A stretch of DNA of 33,781 bases from Vampirovibrio sp. (GCA_021323475.1 JAJQJM010000012.1:1-33781); one strand, 5' to 3'; positions 1 through 8,084 are shown, counted from the stretch's first letter. Notes: a model not told the origin generated them from the letters alone. Translations and numbers: made by a program.

Positions 1-219
1 GTTCCATCCCACGACACTCCTATATATGTTCCCTAAACTCGTTTGTACTCATCCCTAGGTAACCCTCAACCAGCCTGCCTGTTGTTGAATCTCTGAGGGT
101 GTTTCCCAACCTATGCCTTACACTTGCATAAAAACAATCATTCAACATCTTGTGTTACCCATGTTACAAACTTGTAACGGCAAGACCCTTCCCCCAGAAT
201 CCCCCGCCCGGCAGGAATT
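1..219. other. Intergenic region left of holB, with a perfect dyad
   Basis: No gene is visible here. It lies downstream of the leftward holB stop codon. It contains a perfect inverted repeat, GTTACAA-AC-TTGTAAC, at 163-178, preceded by a further GTTAC at about 154. It also contains ATAAAAACAATCA at 128-140, which read on the minus strand is a copy of the TTGTTTTTAT element found at three other intergenic sites in the window. No T-tract follows the dyad, so it is not an obvious terminator. It may be control sequence for a leftward gene beyond the window edge. Confidence 0.4.
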
Positions 220-1329
220 TTACGGTGCCAACAACGCCTGAACATGCGGACTTGCCGACATGAACAAATTCAGCAGACTCTGCCCTTCGTTGGTTTTGGA
301 GGCAATCATGCGAAGCGCGGTGGCTAAATCCTGCTGAAGAGCCCGGTAGGCCGTAAAGCCGTGCTCACTGAATGCCGTTTGCCCCATGAAATGCTGTCGC
401 AGGTAAAGCTGCAATACCTCCAATGCCTGGGTGGTGCTTAACCCTTGCTCTTGCAGGAAGAAGGCTCCAAATTCCGCGCCCAAGGCATATATATCGGGGT
501 TTTGCGCCAGCCGGTTCAAAAAGCCCCGCAGAAACGCCTGATACGCCTCCGGAACGGTTTGCCCGCTGCCAGAATCCGCACTCAGGCAAGGCACCACCTG
601 ACACCGGGACACAATGGTCTCCAGCAATTGCTCCTCGGTTTCCGCAATGAAAAAGAACAGCATGCGGGCCGGGGGCTCTTCCAGCGTCTTCAGGAAGCGG
701 TTGACGGAATTGGCGTTAAAAATATGGCGTTGCAACGGTCGAATGTGGAAAGACCGTTCCTGAGTCGCTTCCAGGCTTCGCCATTCGGAGGGGGCCGGTA
801 CATCCGACGGGATGGAGGCCGGCAGTTCCTCGGCGTCCGTAAAAATCACCACGCGGGTGTACTCGCTGGAAATGCCCAACTGGTAAATCAGGTGGCCAAT
901 CTGGTCGGTTTTAATCTGGGTGGGCCAGTTGGCTTTTTGGGCCAGCTTTTCCAGCTCCTCACTGGTCAACAGCTCAGGCCGGTCTTTATCACTGACCTGA
1001 TAGGTAAAGCGGGACACCGTTAACACCGCAGGATGCGCATTTTGAGCCACCCAACGGCAATCCTTGCATTGCCCGCAAGCCAAATCCGCTAATGCCGGCT
1101 GATCATTCACGGTTAAGGCAGGACGCTGTTTACAATTCACTATTTGAGCCACCTGCAACGCCAGATTATACAAGGCGCCGCTTGCCTTGCCCTTTAACAC
1201 GTAGCCATGCGCCAGGGAGTCACTCAGAATAGCCCCGGCAAAAAAGGTTTCCGCCATCGGCAATGCCGGGGGCTTCGGGGGTTCAGCCGGATGGAATTCA
1301 GTCAAATCAGCTTCTAGCAGCGTATCCAT
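220..1329 (-). CDS. holB: DNA polymerase III delta' subunit (clamp loader)
   Basis: This is probably the delta' subunit of the clamp loader, which loads the beta sliding clamp together with delta and tau/gamma. Visible family features are four zinc-binding cysteines (C66 and the C85-x2-C88-x2-C91 cluster) and the stretch NRFLKTLEEPP followed by an ETIVSRCQ (SRC) motif. The Walker A position (GKASGA) lacks the GKT/GKS signature, as expected for delta', which does not hydrolyse ATP. About 30 Pro/Ser-rich residues sit between the Walker-B-like VVIFTDAEEL and the NRFLKTLEEP helix, where relatives are usually contiguous. A TTG at 1335 would extend the protein by two residues. ATG at 1329 is preferred because GGGGAG lies 6 nt upstream of it. 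The gene begins 2 nt past the holA stop, so the two are one operon. Confidence 0.87.
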   Translation of the reverse strand: MDTLLEADLTEFHPAEPPKPPALPMAETFFAGAILSDSLAHGYVLKGKASGALYNLALQVAQIVNCKQRPALTVNDQPALADLACGQCKDCRWVAQNAHPAVLTVSRFTYQVSDKDRPELLTSEELEKLAQKANWPTQIKTDQIGHLIYQLGISSEYTRVVIFTDAEELPASIPSDVPAPSEWRSLEATQERSFHIRPLQRHIFNANSVNRFLKTLEEPPARMLFFFIAETEEQLLETIVSRCQVVPCLSADSGSGQTVPEAYQAFLRGFLNRLAQNPDIYALGAEFGAFFLQEQGLSTTQALEVLQLYLRQHFMGQTAFSEHGFTAYRALQQDLATALRMIASKTNEGQSLLNLFMSASPHVQALLAP

Positions 1330-1331
1330 AC

Positions 1332-2300
1332 TCAACTCCCCATCAGCATTTCAAAGGCCAGCTTGGCGTTCAGTTCGCCGGTTTTGGCTTTCCATTCGTA
1401 CTCCAGCGTTTTAGCCCGCAGAGCTTCCAGGCGCTCAAAGGGCACCCTGCCGTATTCCTGTAAATCCTTTTTCACCTTGAACGGGTGCTTTTTGGTCATT
1501 TCGGCCATCTGGGCCTCGCTGAGGCCCCGTTTTTGCCAGTAGCGCAACTGGAAAATATTGCCCAGCCAGCTTTGGGTCAGCGCAAACAGTTGAATCGGGT
1601 ACTGCCGCAGCAGCAGCTCATCCAGAGTCTGGAACACTTGCGCCCGGTTACGGTTATGCAGCCAATCGGCCAGCATGTGGAAGGTGTTCTCGTTATGGTT
1701 GGAGAGGATTGCCACATCGGCGGCGGTAATGGTTCGACCGGCGGCATAAATGGACAGCTTCTCGATTTCCGTCATCAGCGGCAGCAAGGCCACCCCTTGA
1801 TGCTCCACCAGCAATGCGGCCGCCTTGGGCTCAATCTGAATACCTCGCCGCTTGCATTCCTGCATAATGCGCTGAATGGCGTCATCCGTCTGCCAGAAGG
1901 CCAGGGACTTGCACTCCCGCAAATCCAACCCCAGCTTTTTATTAGAGGTCAGCCACTTGGGAAATTTGACGCTTCGGTTGATTTTGGTGCTGACAAACAG
2001 AATATGCTTGGTTTCATCGTGATTTTCCAGCAGTTCCATCAGTTCGGCCAACTGCTTTTCATCCGCCGAGGCCGAAGCCGCCTTGTTGAGGAAGGGAAAA
2101 TCCTGAATTTCAATCAGGGTCTTGCCGCCCAGGTTAAAGCAAACCGCCCCCACGGCTTCCAACACCTCGCCAATGGAAGGGTTTTCCAGCAGCTTATGCC
2201 CCAGGCTTCCCATTTGGGGATTCACCACCTCTGCCCGCAGGCGTTTAACCTCCTCGTGCAGAAGGTATTCTTCATCGCCGTAGTACAGGGAAACCGTCAT
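1332..2300 (-). CDS. holA: DNA polymerase III delta subunit (clamp loader)
   Basis: A 322-residue protein matching HolA/delta in length and pattern. It starts MTVSLYYGDEEYLL, the usual 'structure-energy' opening of delta. It has the mid-protein helix LLVEHQGVALLPLMTEIEKL, and the C-terminal third (from about residue 205, NTFHMLADWLHNRNR) resembles the collar domain. Delta opens the beta clamp during loading and pairs with the delta' subunit encoded just downstream, which is an informative neighbour. Upstream, at 2422, the SAM hydrolase gene diverges, leaving 121 bp for two promoters. The start codon is ATG. The nearest purine-rich stretch (AAGAGG on the minus strand) is rather far away, so translation initiation may be weak. 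I am confident of the family. Confidence 0.9.
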   Translation of the reverse strand: MTVSLYYGDEEYLLHEEVKRLRAEVVNPQMGSLGHKLLENPSIGEVLEAVGAVCFNLGGKTLIEIQDFPFLNKAASASADEKQLAELMELLENHDETKHILFVSTKINRSVKFPKWLTSNKKLGLDLRECKSLAFWQTDDAIQRIMQECKRRGIQIEPKAAALLVEHQGVALLPLMTEIEKLSIYAAGRTITAADVAILSNHNENTFHMLADWLHNRNRAQVFQTLDELLLRQYPIQLFALTQSWLGNIFQLRYWQKRGLSEAQMAEMTKKHPFKVKKDLQEYGRVPFERLEALRAKTLEYEWKAKTGELNAKLAFEMLMGS

Positions 2301-2388
2301 GATGGCATCACGCCTCTTCTCGTTAAACCAGCCGTATCAACTCCAGATTGCAAATTGCTATACAGGCGCCGTCAAATTCGCTAGTCTT

Positions 2389-2394
2389 TATAAT
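2389..2394 (+). promoter_or_regulatory. Candidate -10 box (TATAAT) for the SAM hydrolase gene
   Basis: A perfect TATAAT lies 27 bp before the chosen ATG at 2422, in the divergent holA/SAM-hydrolase spacer. No good -35 hexamer sits 16-18 bp upstream; TTGCTA at 2355-2360 is 28 bp away. The call rests on the -10 alone. Confidence 0.35.
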
Positions 2395-2421
2395 CATAAT
2401 CTTGTCAGGAGCGGCTTTCAA

Positions 2422-3294
2422 ATGGATTTTCCAACGATTGCCCTACTTACCGACTTTGGCGAGCGCGACGGCTTTGTGGGCGTGATGAAAGGGGTTATCT
2501 ATTCCAAACTGGACGCACCGGTGCCGGTAGTGGACATCAGTCATGGGGTAGCCCCCCAGGATATTCGGCATGGCATGTGGATTTTGGAAAATGCCGTTTC
2601 CTACTTTCCGCCCAAAACCGTTTTTGTCAGCATTGTCGATCCGGGCGTCGGCAGTACGGAGCAGGCTTCGCTGCTTTGCTACTGCCCAGTACGCAATCAG
2701 GTCTTCATCGCCCCGGACAACGGACTGCTGACCCCGATTTTTGAGAACTCGGACACAGACCTGCAGATTTATGACATTCGCAACGCCGCGTTCTATCAGC
2801 AGGACACTCTCAGCCTGCACGGCCGCAGCCAGACTTTTCATGGCCGGGATGTTTACGCCCCCATCGCGGCCTTAACCGCCAACGCCTTTCTGAGCGGCTC
2901 CCTGCCTCATTTCCTTAGTCAGCTTGGGTCGCCCGTTTCCCAGGTGATCCATATTAAGCGACAGCCCGCCACCCGGACGGAAGCCGACAACGCCATCTGT
3001 TGCCAAGGGGAAATTGCCGCTTGCGACACCTTTGGCAACTTGATTACCAACATTCCCCAGGCCTGGATAGCCAAAGGCAGCCTCCTCTCCGTTCAAATCG
3101 CGGAAGGCCCGGCATTCCTTTGCCCGTATTTTCCCAATTACGCGGCGGTCGTTTCCTCAGACTATCCGGCGGATCAGGTGGTCGCCGTTCCGTCCAGCGG
3201 CGGCACGATTGAACTTTCCATTTACCAGGGCAGCGCCGCCGGCCTGTTGCAAGCCAGCGCATTTGCCGCCGTCCTCATCAAGACCGTTCCGTAG
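2422..3294 (+). CDS. SAM hydroxide adenosyltransferase (SAM hydrolase, DUF62 family)
   Basis: About 290 residues, typical of the family that hydrolyses S-adenosylmethionine to adenosine and methionine. Signatures in order are LLTDFGERDGFVG near the N-terminus (the conserved Asp of TDFG), SIVDPGVGS, FIAPDNGLL, FHGRDVYAPIAA and DTFGNLITNI. Together these cover the N-terminal domain and the start of the C-terminal barrel. The reading frame is open back to 2299, but the upstream 41 residues look non-coding. ATG at 2422 begins directly with the conserved domain and has AGGAG about 10 nt upstream. The gene is divergent from holA and stands alone. The physiological purpose of these enzymes (SAM level or adenosine supply) is not fixed by the sequence. 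Confidence 0.88.
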   Translation: MDFPTIALLTDFGERDGFVGVMKGVIYSKLDAPVPVVDISHGVAPQDIRHGMWILENAVSYFPPKTVFVSIVDPGVGSTEQASLLCYCPVRNQVFIAPDNGLLTPIFENSDTDLQIYDIRNAAFYQQDTLSLHGRSQTFHGRDVYAPIAALTANAFLSGSLPHFLSQLGSPVSQVIHIKRQPATRTEADNAICCQGEIAACDTFGNLITNIPQAWIAKGSLLSVQIAEGPAFLCPYFPNYAAVVSSDYPADQVVAVPSSGGTIELSIYQGSAAGLLQASAFAAVLIKTVP

Positions 3295-3635
3295 GGCTGC
3301 TGCCGAGTTCAAACTCCTTTAAACAGCCCAACCTTCAAATAAAGAAAATGTAAAGATTCTCTAAAAAACCCGTTAAGGAATTGTCAGGGTTTTATGTCCC
3401 AAGAGATAAAGAAAAGCTGATCGTTACTGTTTGTAACCAGACTTGAGATCCGAGTAAAAACCAGTAAGAAAGCGCCTTTTTAAATTTTCAAAAGTTTCAC
3501 CCCCAAAAATCGTTTCCGCTAAGAGGTAAAGAAAATATTTTTTTGGTGTCTTATACAGTAGCTCGGCCCGCTTCGCGGAAATTGCCCCCCTTCTGAAAAT
3601 CAGGTATAAACTTAATTAATCTCAATGAAAGCGCG
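3295..3635. other. AT-rich intergenic region with TAAAGAAAA repeats
   Basis: 341 bp with no plausible gene. It carries three exact copies of TAAAGAAAA, at 3340-3348, 3407-3415 and 3527-3535. The last two lie in the longer shared context AAGAG[AG]TAAAGAAAA. A small dyad, GTTAC-TGTTT-GTAAC, lies at 3423-3437. The right end holds the candidate promoter of the HEAT-repeat gene. Confidence 0.5.
3582..3609 (+). promoter_or_regulatory. Candidate promoter of the HEAT-repeat gene
   Basis: TTGCCC (3582-3587) and TATAAA (3604-3609) are separated by 16 bp and end 26 bp before the first possible start codon. The match to the vegetative consensus is 4/6 and 5/6. Confidence 0.45.
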
Positions 3636-4109
3636 ATGGACGTGGAGAGTTTAGTACCGATGACAACCTCACCAATCAGTCTTGAGACAATCAAGTTCCA
3701 CCTAATTTGGAACAAGGACTTTAGCTTTAATCGCGAAAATCAGACCGTTTCCCTGGAAGAACTGATTGAATTCCTGATTGAATCTCTGGAAGACGCCGAC
3801 AAAGCAACCGCCAACAAAGCCGAAAATTTACTGACCCGCATCGGCAAGCCTGCCGTACCCTACCTGATTCAGGGTCTGAAGTCTAACCACAACCGGGTGA
3901 AGTCCGTATCCGCCATGGTGTTGGTTCGCATTGGCCAACCCTCCGTTGAAGCGGTTCAGGAATTCTACATCCGCAACGCCAACCGCCCCAAATTCCGCTG
4001 GATTGCCGAATTTATCCTGGGCGAGCTGGGCATGCAGATTCCCGTAGTGGACAAACGCAGCTACGAAGCCGATCGTAAGGTGCTTCAGTTCAGCAAAGCC
4101 GCTGTATAA
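3636..4109 (+). CDS. Small HEAT-repeat protein
   Basis: A 157-residue protein. Its middle, about residues 50-135, consists of paired amphipathic helices of HEAT/PBS-lyase type: ENLLTRIGKPAVPYLIQGL, then SAMVLVRIGQPSVEAV, then FILGELG. The repeating 'IG.P.V..L' pattern marks the turns between helices. Such proteins act as protein-binding scaffolds; nothing here identifies the partner. No enzyme motif, signal peptide or membrane segment is present. Two starts are possible. ATG 3636 has only a weak upstream GAAAG. ATG 3660 has GGAGAG 10 nt upstream and would remove eight residues. The gene is monocistronic: a candidate promoter precedes it and a strong terminator follows 46 bp after the stop. 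Confidence 0.72.
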   Translation: MDVESLVPMTTSPISLETIKFHLIWNKDFSFNRENQTVSLEELIEFLIESLEDADKATANKAENLLTRIGKPAVPYLIQGLKSNHNRVKSVSAMVLVRIGQPSVEAVQEFYIRNANRPKFRWIAEFILGELGMQIPVVDKRSYEADRKVLQFSKAAV

Positions 4110-4155
4110 AAGACTTTATCAATTCTCTAACAATAACGACTTTCTAACAAAATTT

Positions 4156-4190
4156 CCCCTTTGCATCCCAAAGGGGCTTTTTTTTGTTTT
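4156..4190 (+). terminator. Intrinsic terminator after the HEAT-repeat gene
   Basis: An 8-bp perfect stem, CCCCTTTG / CAAAGGGG, with a 5-nt loop (CATCC), is followed by C and a run of eight T at 4178-4185. It lies 47 bp past the HEAT-repeat stop codon and separates that gene from asd. Confidence 0.92.
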
Positions 4191-4235
4191 CCTGCCTAAA
4201 TCTTGACCCCCAATGCGAAATATTTAGCATTCAGG

Positions 4236-4241
4236 TATAAT
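4236..4241 (+). promoter_or_regulatory. Candidate -10 box of the asd-dapA operon
   Basis: TATAAT followed by GAGG lies 52 bp before the asd ATG and downstream of the preceding terminator. The nearest -35-like hexamer, TTGACC at 4203-4208, is 27 bp upstream, too far for a standard promoter. Only the -10 is well supported. Confidence 0.45.
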
Positions 4242-4293
4242 GAGGCGGTTATAAGCGTGACATTAAGCTGCTTTTCACACAGGAGATCGTCGA

Positions 4294-5406
4294 ATGACTG
4301 CCTCAGCGCAACAAAACGGATATACGGTTGCCATTCTGGGAGCCACCGGACTGGTAGGATCCCACCTGATCCAGATTCTGGAGGAAAGACAATTCCCGGT
4401 GAAGAAGCTTAAACCGCTGGCCAGCAAACGGACTGCTGGCTCCCTGATCAATTTTATGGGGCAGGACATTACGGTGGAAGAAGCCACGCCGGACGCATTT
4501 GAAGGCGTGGACATCGTCTTGGCTTCCGCCGGTGGTTCCGTGAGCCAGGAACTGGTACCGGAAGCCGTAAAACGCGGCTGCGTGGTGATTGATAACACCA
4601 GTTGCTTCCGGCTGACCGAAGGGGTGCCCCTGGTCGTAGCTGGCGTCAACGATGCAGATATCCAGCACCACAAGGGCATTATCGCCAACCCAAACTGCTC
4701 TACCGCACAACTTATGCCCGTTTTCAAAGCATTAGATGACGCATTCGGCCTGGAGCGGGTGATTGTGAGCACTTATCAATCCGTTAGCGGCGCCGGCAAA
4801 GAAGGCATGGACGAGCTGATGGAAACCACCGGCACGGTTTACCGCCTGATGGGCGGCCCGGAAACCGGCCACCGGGATGAAGCCAAGGCTCCGGAGAACC
4901 GGGTATTCGCCCGACCCATCGCGTTCAACCTGGTCGCTCAAATTGACCAGTTTGTGGAAGGCGGCGTGGAAGACGGCTATACCAAGGAAGAAACCAAGGT
5001 CATTCATGAAAGCCGTAAAATCCTGCACCGGCCCGATTTAAAAGTAACCGCCACCGCCATTCGGGTGCCGGTACTGATTGGGCACAGCGAATCGGCTACC
5101 CTGGAATTCAAAAAGCCGGTTTCCCCGCAGGAAGCGATGGACATTCTGGAGAAAACCCCGGACGTGGTGGTGGCCCGTAATCCCAAGGATTTCCCAACCC
5201 CGGTGGAAGCAACCGGTAAGGATCCCGTTTATGTGGGCCGCATTCGCCGGGATACCTCTAACCCCGAACACGGCCTGAACATGTGGATTGTAGCGGATAA
5301 CCTGCGCATCGGCGCCGCCCTGAACGCGGTTCGCCTGGCGGAAGTATTGGTGAAGAACAACTGGTTGAAGCAGGGCAGCGCTCGTCAAGAGCCCGCCCAG
5401 GTTTAG
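4294..5406 (+). CDS. asd: Aspartate-semialdehyde dehydrogenase
   Basis: Catalyses NADPH-dependent reduction of L-aspartyl-4-phosphate to aspartate semialdehyde, the branch point to lysine/diaminopimelate, threonine and methionine. The sequence shows the N-terminal nucleotide-binding turn GATGLVGSHL, the catalytic cysteine C135 within IANPNCSTAQ, the SVSGAGKEGMDEL segment that follows it, and RVPVLIGHSES, which carries the conserved active-site His region. The length, 370 residues, is slightly above the usual 330-345 because of short tails at both ends. AGGAG lies 8 nt before the ATG. dapA follows after a 32-bp gap on the same strand, so the two almost certainly form an operon feeding peptidoglycan and lysine synthesis. 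No catalytic residue is missing. Confidence 0.96.
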   Translation: MTASAQQNGYTVAILGATGLVGSHLIQILEERQFPVKKLKPLASKRTAGSLINFMGQDITVEEATPDAFEGVDIVLASAGGSVSQELVPEAVKRGCVVIDNTSCFRLTEGVPLVVAGVNDADIQHHKGIIANPNCSTAQLMPVFKALDDAFGLERVIVSTYQSVSGAGKEGMDELMETTGTVYRLMGGPETGHRDEAKAPENRVFARPIAFNLVAQIDQFVEGGVEDGYTKEETKVIHESRKILHRPDLKVTATAIRVPVLIGHSESATLEFKKPVSPQEAMDILEKTPDVVVARNPKDFPTPVEATGKDPVYVGRIRRDTSNPEHGLNMWIVADNLRIGAALNAVRLAEVLVKNNWLKQGSARQEPAQV

Positions 5407-5438
5407 TTCATCCAGTCAGTATTCAGCAAGAGGTTCAT

Positions 5439-6368
5439 ATGTCCAATACAACAGGTCCTCATCTTACAGCCGAGTTGATTCCCGCCATGGTGACGCCATT
5501 CAAGCGGGATGAATCCATCGATTATGAAAAGGCCGAACAGTTGGCCGTTTATCTGACCGACAACGGCTGCGACGGCCTTCTGGTGAATGGCACCACCGGC
5601 GAAGGCCCAACCCTGACCTTTGACGAGAAAGTCGAGCTGGTAAAGGTGGTCAAAAACGCCGTACGCGGAAGGAACGTACAACTTATGGTGGGCGTTGGCT
5701 CCAACGACACCAACAAAAGCGTGGAAGAAGCCCGTAAAATTGCCGCGTTGGGCGTGGATGCGCTATTAGTGGTCGTGCCGTACTACAACAAGCCCTCCCA
5801 GGCGGGTATGATTGAGCACTTCCGCCGCGTGGCCCAGGCCGTGGTGAATACCGAGATCGTAATCTACAACATCCCCAGCCGCTGCGGAGTGTTGATGAGC
5901 CCGGACACGATGGCAACCCTGCACAAGCAATGCCCCAACATTATCGGGGTCAAGCAAAGCCACCCGGACATGGATCAGGTCAGCGAAATCAGCGCCAAAT
6001 TGCCCAAAGATACCTGGCGCACCTGGTGCGGAGATGATTCCCTGACGGTGCCCATGATTGCTTGCGGGGCCTACGGCACCATCAGCGTACTGGCGCACTT
6101 AACAGGAAAGCTGCTGCGGGAGATGATTCAGGCCGCCAAACGGGGCGAGCGGGAGCAAGCGCTGAAGTTGCACCTGAAACAACTGAATCTGGCGCGGGAA
6201 ATCTTTTTCCTGCCCAACCCCACGGTCATGAAAACCTGCCTGGCCCGGCTGGGCATGATGGAGCCCGTTTTGCGCTCCCCCATGGTGCCGCCGGATGATC
6301 AGGAAATGGCCCGCATCGAGAAATTACTGGCCGAATACAAGTCGCTGATGCCGCAGCCGGTTAGCTAG
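5439..6368 (+). CDS. dapA: 4-hydroxy-tetrahydrodipicolinate synthase
   Basis: Condenses pyruvate with aspartate semialdehyde, the first step committed to diaminopimelate and lysine. The TIM-barrel signatures are LLVNGTTGEGPTL, the active-site tyrosine Y143 in VIYNIPSRCG, and the Schiff-base lysine K172 in GVKQSHPD. CGDDSLTVPMIACGAYGTISV follows near the C-terminal side of the barrel. The length, 309 residues, is about 15 longer than the Escherichia coli enzyme, mainly at the N-terminus. AAGAGG lies 5 nt before the ATG. The gene follows asd, whose product is its substrate. Its last 8 bp overlap the end of the convergent SseB-like gene, so no terminator separates the two. Confidence 0.95.
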   Translation: MSNTTGPHLTAELIPAMVTPFKRDESIDYEKAEQLAVYLTDNGCDGLLVNGTTGEGPTLTFDEKVELVKVVKNAVRGRNVQLMVGVGSNDTNKSVEEARKIAALGVDALLVVVPYYNKPSQAGMIEHFRRVAQAVVNTEIVIYNIPSRCGVLMSPDTMATLHKQCPNIIGVKQSHPDMDQVSEISAKLPKDTWRTWCGDDSLTVPMIACGAYGTISVLAHLTGKLLREMIQAAKRGEREQALKLHLKQLNLAREIFFLPNPTVMKTCLARLGMMEPVLRSPMVPPDDQEMARIEKLLAEYKSLMPQPVS

Positions 6369-7239
6369 CCGGTTTACCGGTAAAAATGGGATTGGTCAGC
6401 TCTTTGACATGGCTTTCCAAGCGGCCCGACTGGTTCAGCAGGAATACATTCAATATGGCCCGCCTTTCCATCATTTCATGCAAAATGGCCTGAAGGGTGG
6501 GCCATAGCTCCGTTTCCCATTTCGCTTCGCAATCATCCGGCATTCGCACAGCCAGCGCCGGTTGCAGCGGCCCATTATTAAATGCGATGTCAAACAGGTA
6601 AACCTGCTCGATGATTTGCCGGTTGTATTCAAACACGTGGTTCAGGCGTTCCATCAGCATATCCGGCAAGCCTGCGGATTGCCCCAGGCGCATGGGGGTA
6701 TTCTTTTCAATCATTACCTCACCTGCCTTACGCCCGCCCGCTTCGGAGCCGGTGGCAAGCGGGGGAGGCAGCAAGCCTTCCGCCAGATAGCTGAAGTCAT
6801 GCAAAGAGATCTCGCAACCATACGGCCCTGCCGCATTCACCACGATATAGTCCGCCTGCGCGGATATGGCATACCCACACAAGGCCACAAAGGGCATAAA
6901 GACGTAATCTGTCGGTTCACCTTCCAGCCACAGGGCCATGTTGTTTTCGCTGGTAAACAGGGGAAGTCCTTTTTCTCCGCGACCGTTCTCCAGCATAATC
7001 ACCGGCATTTCCATGCCCATGCGGGTCCCGGCCGGAACGGGCAGCAGCAAATCGCATTGCATCAATTTTTCATAGAACGAAATTTGCAGCGGGTAGCCAG
7101 CTTCGGCAGAGGACGCCTCTAATTGATTCAGCATCTCCTCCAGAATTTGCTCGTCCAAAAGCTGCATGGCATCCGGGCTGCCCGGCACTTTTTTCAGCAA
7201 AGGCCGCTTTTTCGGAAAAAAGGAGTCAAAATTATCCAA
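6361..7239 (-). CDS. SseB-family protein
   Basis: A 292-residue cytosolic protein resembling the SseB family, with both an N-terminal and a C-terminal SseB-type domain. The N-terminal domain (about residues 48-150) contains FYEKLMQCDLLLPVP, GLPLFTSENNMALWL and VVNAAGPYGCEISL. The latter two are the hallmark 'LPLFTSE' and 'NPxGPYG' regions. The C-terminal half (from about 185) carries the second domain, with VYLFDIAFNNG and the helix ending NVFLLNQS. The biochemical role of SseB proteins is not settled (in E. coli the gene was named for an effect on rhodanese activity). The start is TTG with GGAG 9 nt upstream; no ATG is available until residue 25. The 3' end overlaps dapA by 8 bp tail to tail. 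A KdsC-like gene lies upstream in the same direction. Confidence 0.72.
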   Translation of the reverse strand: MDNFDSFFPKKRPLLKKVPGSPDAMQLLDEQILEEMLNQLEASSAEAGYPLQISFYEKLMQCDLLLPVPAGTRMGMEMPVIMLENGRGEKGLPLFTSENNMALWLEGEPTDYVFMPFVALCGYAISAQADYIVVNAAGPYGCEISLHDFSYLAEGLLPPPLATGSEAGGRKAGEVMIEKNTPMRLGQSAGLPDMLMERLNHVFEYNRQIIEQVYLFDIAFNNGPLQPALAVRMPDDCEAKWETELWPTLQAILHEMMERRAILNVFLLNQSGRLESHVKELTNPIFTGKPAS

Positions 7240-7313
7240 CTTGCCTGGCTCCGTCGGTTCGCTTGAAGAATGTCTCTGTTCAGCGTATCGACGTGCGATT
7301 GGAATTCTTTAAG

Positions 7314-7841
7314 TTAAGTTTCCGCAACCAGATTTTGCGGCATCTGCCGGCATTCCAGCATGAATTCCAGAATCTCCCGCACGGCGCCTTCCCCGCCCCG
7401 GTGGTTGGCCACCAGATGCGCGATCGCTTTGACCTCTCCCGCCGCATCCGCCGGGCAGCAGGCCAATCCGGCCATCTGCATGGGCGGCAGGTCGGGCAAG
7501 TCATCCCCAATATAAGCAGTCTGTTCGAAAGACAAACCCAAGTCCTGCACCAGTTTTTCAAAGGCGGGCAGCTTGGTTCTGGTTTTCTGGATGACGTGCT
7601 GAATGTTCAAGTCTTCCGCCCGTCGCTGCACCATCAGGGATTCCCGCGCGGTAATAATGGCAAACTGAATGCCGGCCCGCACCCCCAGGGAAATTCCCAG
7701 GCCGTCTTTCACATTAAAGCTTTTGATTTCCTGATCATCGGACGTGTAGGTAATTTTGCCGTCCGTCAGCACCCCATCCACATCCATCACCACCAGTTGA
7801 ATGGCGGCAGCGCGTTCCAACAGCTTGGTTCCGGCTAACAT
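7314..7841 (-). CDS. kdsC: KdsC-type HAD phosphatase (Kdo-8-phosphate phosphatase-like)
   Basis: A 175-residue C0-type HAD phosphatase without a cap domain, closest in pattern to KdsC, which releases phosphate from 3-deoxy-D-manno-octulosonate 8-phosphate for LPS core synthesis. Motif I is MDVDGVLTDG (D20, D22), motif II IITARES, motif III the lysine in KTRTKLPAF, and motif IV IGDDLPDLPPM. YtrP/YrbI-like relatives acting on other sugar phosphates cannot be excluded. The frame is open up to 7889, but ATG 7841 begins just before the domain and has AAGGA about 10 nt upstream. It is followed on the same strand, 74 bp later, by the SseB-like gene. If the assignment is right it implies a Gram-negative outer membrane. 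Confidence 0.82.
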   Translation of the reverse strand: MLAGTKLLERAAAIQLVVMDVDGVLTDGKITYTSDDQEIKSFNVKDGLGISLGVRAGIQFAIITARESLMVQRRAEDLNIQHVIQKTRTKLPAFEKLVQDLGLSFEQTAYIGDDLPDLPPMQMAGLACCPADAAGEVKAIAHLVANHRGGEGAVREILEFMLECRQMPQNLVAET

Positions 7842-7976
7842 GCGGAAAAAATCCTTATGATTACAATGCCGACGGGGCGACCAAAGCACCGTTTGGCGGA
7901 CTTCCCTACTTTACCCGAATCCTGACGAGCTGACCAGAAAGGGTTGCGTGAAGCCTTATCCCTGCCTCATACTGTA

Positions 7977-7982
7977 TATAAT
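7977..7982 (+). promoter_or_regulatory. Candidate -10 box of glgC
   Basis: TATAAT followed by GAC, 102 bp upstream of the glgC start, in the divergent spacer between the KdsC-like gene and glgC. TTGCGT at 7944-7949 is 27 bp upstream. No -35 is seen at the normal distance. The leader between this box and the start contains a short CCGA-TCG-TCGG dyad near 8035. Confidence 0.35.
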
Positions 7983-8084
7983 GACTAGCCCGGCATATAA
8001 AGGCAGCGCCGGACGAGCAGGGGGTTAAACTATCCGATCGTCGGCTTATGGTTTTGAACTCGATAGGCTAGAATGGGAGTCACT

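Noticed and set aside
1485-2384. 299-codon open frame on the plus strand
   Set aside because: Antisense to holA and continuing into the spacer; no plausible start site or family motifs.
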